From Pigoraptor chileana (lineage: Eukaryota > Opisthokonta > Filasterea): a DNA stretch of 20,207 nucleotides. Of the stretch, positions 17,501 to 20,207 are shown piece after piece. Both the position numbers and the translations under genes were made by a program. The stretch lies in contig CALSCR010002902.1 of NCBI GenBank assembly GCA_943704495.1, positions 1 to 20,207 of the forward strand. The letters run 5' to 3'. The notes under the pieces were generated by a model. It was not told the DNA's origin. It did no database searches and saw nothing but the letters and a program-made list of their open reading frames with translations. Within the stretch, counting starts at the first letter, position 1, and each line of letters starts with the position of its first letter.

Positions 17501-18840
17501 GTTTGACCGGCTGTGCGGAAGAGAGCAGATGCCCGCCGACACTTCCCTTATAGAAATAGCCGCCGATAGTGTCACTCTGTGCTCTTACTCACATTTTTTT
17601 TAACCCCGTAAGGCCATCAAAGAGACCGCTGGCAATGGACGTTATCCCCTTGTTTGCCCAAGATCTGCACGTGAACAGCAAACCACGCATGACAGCACTG
17701 TAAGTTACTTACGAGTGACATTAAAGGGTAAGCATGACAGCCGGGACAGTCATTAAATCGCACGCTGACTCCCCATGGTCAAGTCAAGTGATCATCCTGA
17801 AGAGCCCAATACACAACACACACCGATACATACGCACACAGTGCACACACACATACTCGGACTCGCACTTACAAACCAAGACAAACACAAACACAAACAC
17901 ATACAAACACTGACACACACACACACACACACACACACAGGCACACACACTGCCAGTACACACAGATACACACACCGGCGGCACGCAAACCGTGAACACA
18001 CAGACACAAACTGCAACAACGCACGCACACACTGTACACACACACAAACACACACAAATACAAAATACAAACACAAACACACACTGACACACACATATGT
18101 CATTGCGCATACACACGCACACACACACAGGCACAGACACACTGCCGGCGCGCACAGACACACACATAAAACTCTGCACACACAGAGACGCACACTGCGG
18201 CAATGCACGCACTACACACAGAGCACAAACATACACACACACACATAAACATAAACACAAACATAAACCGTGACAAACATAAACACACACACACAGTGTA
18301 CACACACACACTGACGTACACTGCACGTCCGGCCCACACAAACACACAGTCGGCACACTCACAAACACCCACAAACACAAACACAAACACAAACACAAAC
18401 ACAGAAGCACAAACACAAACACAAACACAAACACAAACAGACAAAGACAAACACAACTGAAAACAAACACACTCGTCACAGCTGTCACTGTACAATGCCA
18501 AGAGCGCCCGACCCCCCTTGGAGTTCACTAAGATCTGCCCGACAATACGTGACGACACAGGCAGGCGAAGCTGAGTACTATATTCCGTTAATACTTACAA
18601 TTCGGTGGTCACAGCCCCCGGGGGAAATGTACACGACAGGACGGCTCCTCCGTTGCACGTGCAGGTGTCTGGGCACGCGCCGACGAGGACTTGAGCTTGG
18701 CACAATAGGCACATCACAACCACCAATGCACCCAGGCGCTCAGCAGTCGTGCAGACGCCCACATCAGCACTGCGTCGGCGATGGCCCTTTAAAATAGAGC
18801 CGAAATGCGAAAGAAACAGCGTGGCAAACAAAAAATCCAT
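9509..18840 (-). CDS. LRR-EGF-FN3 receptor tyrosine kinase, 31 exons, apparently complete
   Basis: The product is a type I membrane receptor tyrosine kinase. Exons in order are 18599-18840; nineteen 72-nt LRR exons from 17593-17664 to 14153-14224; 13970-14036; 13869-13900; 13010-13731; 12486-12889; 11646-12336; 11335-11549; 10997-11111; 10709-10757; 10303-10491; 10008-10141; 9509-9879. They join to 4,599 nt (1,532 aa plus stop), with every junction GT-AG and in phase. Domains: signal sequence and LRRNT cap (1 to about 80), 20 LRRs (81-559), about seven EGF modules (about 610-875), two FN3-like domains (about 880-1085), TM helix (about 1105-1129), tyrosine kinase (about 1171-1440) and a tail with YAVT, YAET and YTLD tyrosines. 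HRDLAARN and WMSPES mark a true tyrosine kinase. No known receptor with this exact order comes to mind; the ligand is unknown. The start codon and the 32-nt exon are the least certain parts. Confidence 0.92.
11646..12889 (-). other. Last EGF modules, FN3-like domains, TM helix and juxtamembrane segment
   Basis: Exon 12486-12889 completes two EGF modules and begins the first FN3-like domain ([14 protein letters not shown], then a WHYEIRRAG strand). Exon 11646-12336 finishes it ([10 protein letters not shown]) and adds a second FN3-like domain ([13 protein letters not shown] through [14 protein letters not shown]), a Ser/Gly/Thr-rich stalk, a TM helix at about residues 1105-1129 rich in Gly/Ala/Val, and the basic stop-transfer RKRASRKK. 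The juxtamembrane segment leads to LRNRIG, where the intron (phase 1) cuts the kinase glycine loop. Confidence 0.88.
12381..12472. repeat. 46-bp minisatellite, two copies
   Basis: Units 12381-12426 and 12427-12472 share GGGATGGGATGGGACGTGAA and the following segment, with only a handful of mismatches. The repeat fills most of intron 12337-12485 of the receptor gene, between the two halves of an FN3-like domain, and leaves long open frames there that are not coding. Confidence 0.9.
13010..13731 (-). other. EGF-module exon of the receptor
   Basis: One 722-nt exon encodes a linker and about five and a half EGF modules of the MEGF/Tie type, with repeats of [10 protein letters not shown], CxCxxGWTGxxC and RFGANC patterns. 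Modules 2 to 4 are very alike in DNA: GCAATTGGCGCCAAAACGAT occurs twice on the plus strand (near 13236 and 13364), a sign of recent tandem duplication. Such modules form a rod between ligand-binding and membrane-proximal domains. The donor is T then GTAAGG at 13009; the unspliced frame runs on into the intron but has no EGF cysteines there. Confidence 0.9.
13869..13900 (-). other. Inferred 32-nt microexon linking LRR and EGF parts
   Basis: The last LRR exon ends in phase 0 (TCG before GTATGT at 13969), but the EGF exon needs one base to complete a codon after its best acceptor (before 13731). A segment at 13900-13869, bounded by TTTGTGTAG and GTAAAC, starts in phase 0 and ends in phase 2, encoding [10 protein letters not shown] plus a split Ser. 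It makes the frame continuous. Support is splice sites and phase only, since the peptide matches no family I know. Confidence 0.5.
13970..17664 (-). repeat. Array of 20 single-LRR exons
   Basis: Upper exon ends are 17664, 17433, 17267, 17070, 16886, 16729, 16548, 16368, 16159, 15980, 15797, 15615, 15425, 15233, 14988, 14794, 14625, 14449, 14224 and 14036. The first nineteen exons are exactly 72 nt (24 residues) and begin and end in phase 2 inside a Leu codon. The last is 67 nt and switches to phase 0. The consensus is [18 protein letters not shown] followed by TxLTxL. The first unit ([18 protein letters not shown]) is a diverged cap-side repeat. Introns run from 85 to 173 bp, with GTGAGT or GTAAGT donors (GTGCGT after 16297). 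Family knowledge: such repeats stack into a solenoid whose concave beta-sheet binds ligand; the consensus resembles those of lamprey VLRs and Toll-like proteins. Confidence 0.95.
17804..18460. repeat. CA-rich low-complexity tract with higher-order structure
   Basis: About 650 bp of intron 1 (17665-18598) of the receptor gene is CA-rich on the plus strand, so GU-rich in the transcript. Two blocks about 190 bp apart share a longer pattern (CACAGGCACA...CACTGCC near 17937-17954 and 18127-18146, then GCAACAACGCACGC versus GCAATGCACGC). From 18371 to 18460 it becomes an ACAAAC hexanucleotide array. Long frames on both strands here (CVCVCV or THTHT proteins) are translations of the repeat. Confidence 0.88.
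18599..18840 (-). other. Receptor exon 1: signal sequence and LRRNT cap
   Basis: From ATG 18840 the frame gives 80 residues plus two bases of a split Leu codon at donor 18599. A hydrophobic stretch at about residues 36-54 ends in VLVGA and is followed by [15 protein letters not shown], a typical LRRNT cysteine pattern. The 35 residues before the hydrophobic core are long for a signal peptide and begin with another hydrophobic run ([10 protein letters not shown]). The true start may therefore be Met43, or a further 5' exon may splice into this one. Confidence 0.75.
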
Positions 18841-19566
18841 CAGAAACCCAGTGGCGGTCGTTCATACCGGACATATTTCTCCAGACATGTTCCGTCACGT
18901 GACAGTGACACAACGACAACACTTACGATGCCGCCAAAACGACCAACACGATGCGTCTCCATCTTATACTCGAATAGGATGGGTTGCCGTTGTTCCACAC
19001 CCGAACTGAACGCCGCTTTACACAGCGATCGGATCAAACTGCTGAAGTCCGTTCCGTTCCCGCGGCCTCGCCTTCAGCAGTCAGTAAAGCTCAGTTAGTC
19101 CGAGGCAATATTGCATCAAGTGATGACCAAAGACAGCTCGCCGTACCGACAGAACAAGCGCGATGTGTGGTAGATATACTCAACGGCACGGCCTGATTAC
19201 TGATCACTTCCCAGACTGAACTGGCTGGCCGGAAAGTCCGCAGCAGGCAGGCCGCGCCGGACCACTGCCGGCGGCGCAACGGCTGACCACCGACAGACTG
19301 TGCCGGCAATGCAGCCGCCGGCCAAGACGGAGGAGCCACGCTCTCAGTGTCCGCAGGTGTGCACGCGGTCTGCACTACTGTACTACTGGCGGCGGCGGCG
19401 TGGCCACGGTCCTGCATGCTCAGCTGCACGGTCAGTGAGAGTCCGCAGTCGGGCCGGGTCGGGGCGGTCGGCGACCCGCGCGGACAATATCAGGACTGGA
19501 CGTCCGATCAACAACCCCCAACGCCATCACGTGACTGTGCACGTGACATCAAGTCCCCTTGTATGC
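18841..19566. other. Upstream region of the receptor gene, GC-rich
   Basis: This DNA lies 5' of the receptor start. From about 19030 to 19520 it is GC- and CpG-rich with many CCGGC words, similar in character to the block upstream of the SGK3-like gene. It has the motif pair ACTGATCA (19199-19206) and GACTGAACTG (19214-19223). I infer promoter and 5' UTR sequence. No TATA box or coding frame is supported. Confidence 0.45.
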
Positions 19567-19985
19567 TTGCCTCGAGCGATGAATTGAACATGTGTCCCGT
19601 AATTGTGGCCGTTTTCGAATGGCTTTTCAAATAAAATCATCCAGACGACGAGAAGACATAAAAATTATTTATGTTCCTAAACGTATTGAAAGCAGGGGTC
19701 CTCAGTACTACTAGTACCCCTGATTGAAAGTGTATGAGTCTATGTATATTATTAGTAGAACGCAAGGGGAGCTGGTTGCCTCGAGCGATAATGTGAAAAA
19801 GTGTCCCGTAATTGTGGCCGTTTTCAAATGGCGTTTCAAATAAAATCATCCAGACGACCGAGCGACAAGAAGACTTGAAAAAATCCACCACCTCGAATAA
19901 AAATAAAATACCCCTATAAATAATAAAAAATATTAATTATTATGTTCCTAATAATGTATTGAAAGTGTATGAGTGCGTAGAATAT
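19567..19985. repeat. Imperfect direct duplication, unit about 180-210 bp
   Basis: Copy A starts at 19567 and copy B at 19776. Both open with TTGCCTCGAGCGAT, share GTGTCCCGTAATTGTGGCCG and CAAATAAAATCATCCAGACG, and later share ATGTTCCTAA and GTATTGAAAGTGTATGAGT. Copy A carries a 30-bp insertion, and copy B has extra A/T-rich sequence in its middle. The function is unknown; it could be a dispersed repeat seen twice or a local duplication. Confidence 0.85.
19685..19730. mobile_element. 30-bp hAT-like transposon remnant with 8-bp target-site duplication
   Basis: Bases 19693-19722 begin CAGGGGT and end ACCCCTG, the inverted terminal sequence typical of hAT DNA transposons, and are flanked by direct copies of ATTGAAAG (19685-19692 and 19723-19730). 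Copy B of the surrounding duplication has the same context with a single ATTGAAAG (19958-19965) and no insert, so it acts as an empty site. An 8-bp duplication is the hAT hallmark. The insert is almost only termini, so this is a non-autonomous, extremely deleted element. Confidence 0.75.
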
Positions 19986-20150
19986 TATGTTTATCTTATT
20001 ATGGCTTATGCCGTGCCGGACCGCCCCTGCACACCAGTCGCATCGACACATTTAAATTGAACTTGTCGCCGATTTTCTCGCCGTTTATGTGCAGTTATAT
20101 TGACGTGGCTGTGCAACCACCACCAGCACTGAACTGACAACAACAATAAC

Positions 20151-20151
<1 letters not shown>
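19986..20151. other. Unassigned right-flank sequence
   Basis: A short stretch of mixed composition follows the direct duplication and precedes the terminal AC repeat. It includes GCCGTGCCGGACCGCCCC, recalling the GC-rich upstream blocks, but no coding or RNA feature is supported. Confidence 0.4.

Positions 20152-20207
<56 letters not shown>
20152..20207. repeat. (AC)28 microsatellite at the right edge
   Basis: A pure AC run extends to the last base of the window, mirroring the left edge. Confidence 0.98.

Noticed and set aside
13970-17664. CRISPR-like regularly spaced repeats
   Set aside because: The regular units are 72-nt coding LRR exons with splice sites, not direct repeats with unique spacers.
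17775-18558. Long open frames on both strands rich in Thr-His or Cys-Val repeats
   Set aside because: They are translations of CA/GT repeat in the receptor's first intron, with no splice or domain support.
19300-19634. Plus-strand Arg/Ser-rich frames in GC-rich DNA
   Set aside because: Overlapping frames with composition-driven residues, no domain, no splice logic; more likely promoter sequence.

Overview
The window reads as a piece of an intron-dense eukaryotic genome, most likely a unicellular holozoan (choanoflagellate, filasterean or ichthyosporean grade). The reasons are a receptor tyrosine kinase with metazoan-type HRDLAARN and WMSPESL motifs, a PX-domain SGK kinase and a CYRI/FAM49 gene, all split by short GT-AG introns (47 introns placed here). 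CA/GT microsatellites are everywhere in the non-coding DNA, and both ends of the window are pure (AC)n. The species assignment is inference; no rRNA, tRNA, organelle, bacterial or viral gene was seen.

Layout. (1) 208-2713, plus strand: the last six exons of a CYRI (FAM49) gene, a Rac1-binding negative regulator of Scar/WAVE; its N-terminal third lies off the left edge. (2) 2714-3892: convergent intergenic DNA, GT- and CT-rich. (3) 3893-8529, minus strand: a complete 13-exon SGK3-type kinase of 499 residues (PX domain, AGC kinase, hydrophobic-motif tail). (4) 8530-9508: intergenic DNA holding the SGK3-like gene's 5' side and a GC-rich block. (5) 9509-18840, minus strand: a receptor tyrosine kinase of about 1,532 residues in 31 exons. 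It has a signal sequence, an LRRNT cap, 20 leucine-rich repeats (one per exon, 19 exons of exactly 72 nt with phase-2 junctions), about seven MEGF/Tie-like EGF modules, two fibronectin-III-like domains, a transmembrane helix, a tyrosine kinase and a tyrosine-bearing tail. (6) 18841-20207: GC-rich upstream DNA, then an AT-rich direct duplication of about 200 bp, one copy of which carries a 30-bp hAT-like remnant with an 8-bp target-site duplication.

Functional reading. All three genes belong to membrane signalling: a receptor that could activate PI3K-type pathways, a PI3P-targeted kinase, and a Rac-Scar/WAVE brake. Their adjacency may be chance.

Most interesting is the receptor ectodomain. 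Its repeats resemble the 24-residue LRRs of lamprey VLRs and Toll-like proteins. Their differences are concentrated at the concave beta-strand positions, and each repeat is a frame-neutral exon cassette, so repeats could be gained, lost or skipped without breaking the frame.
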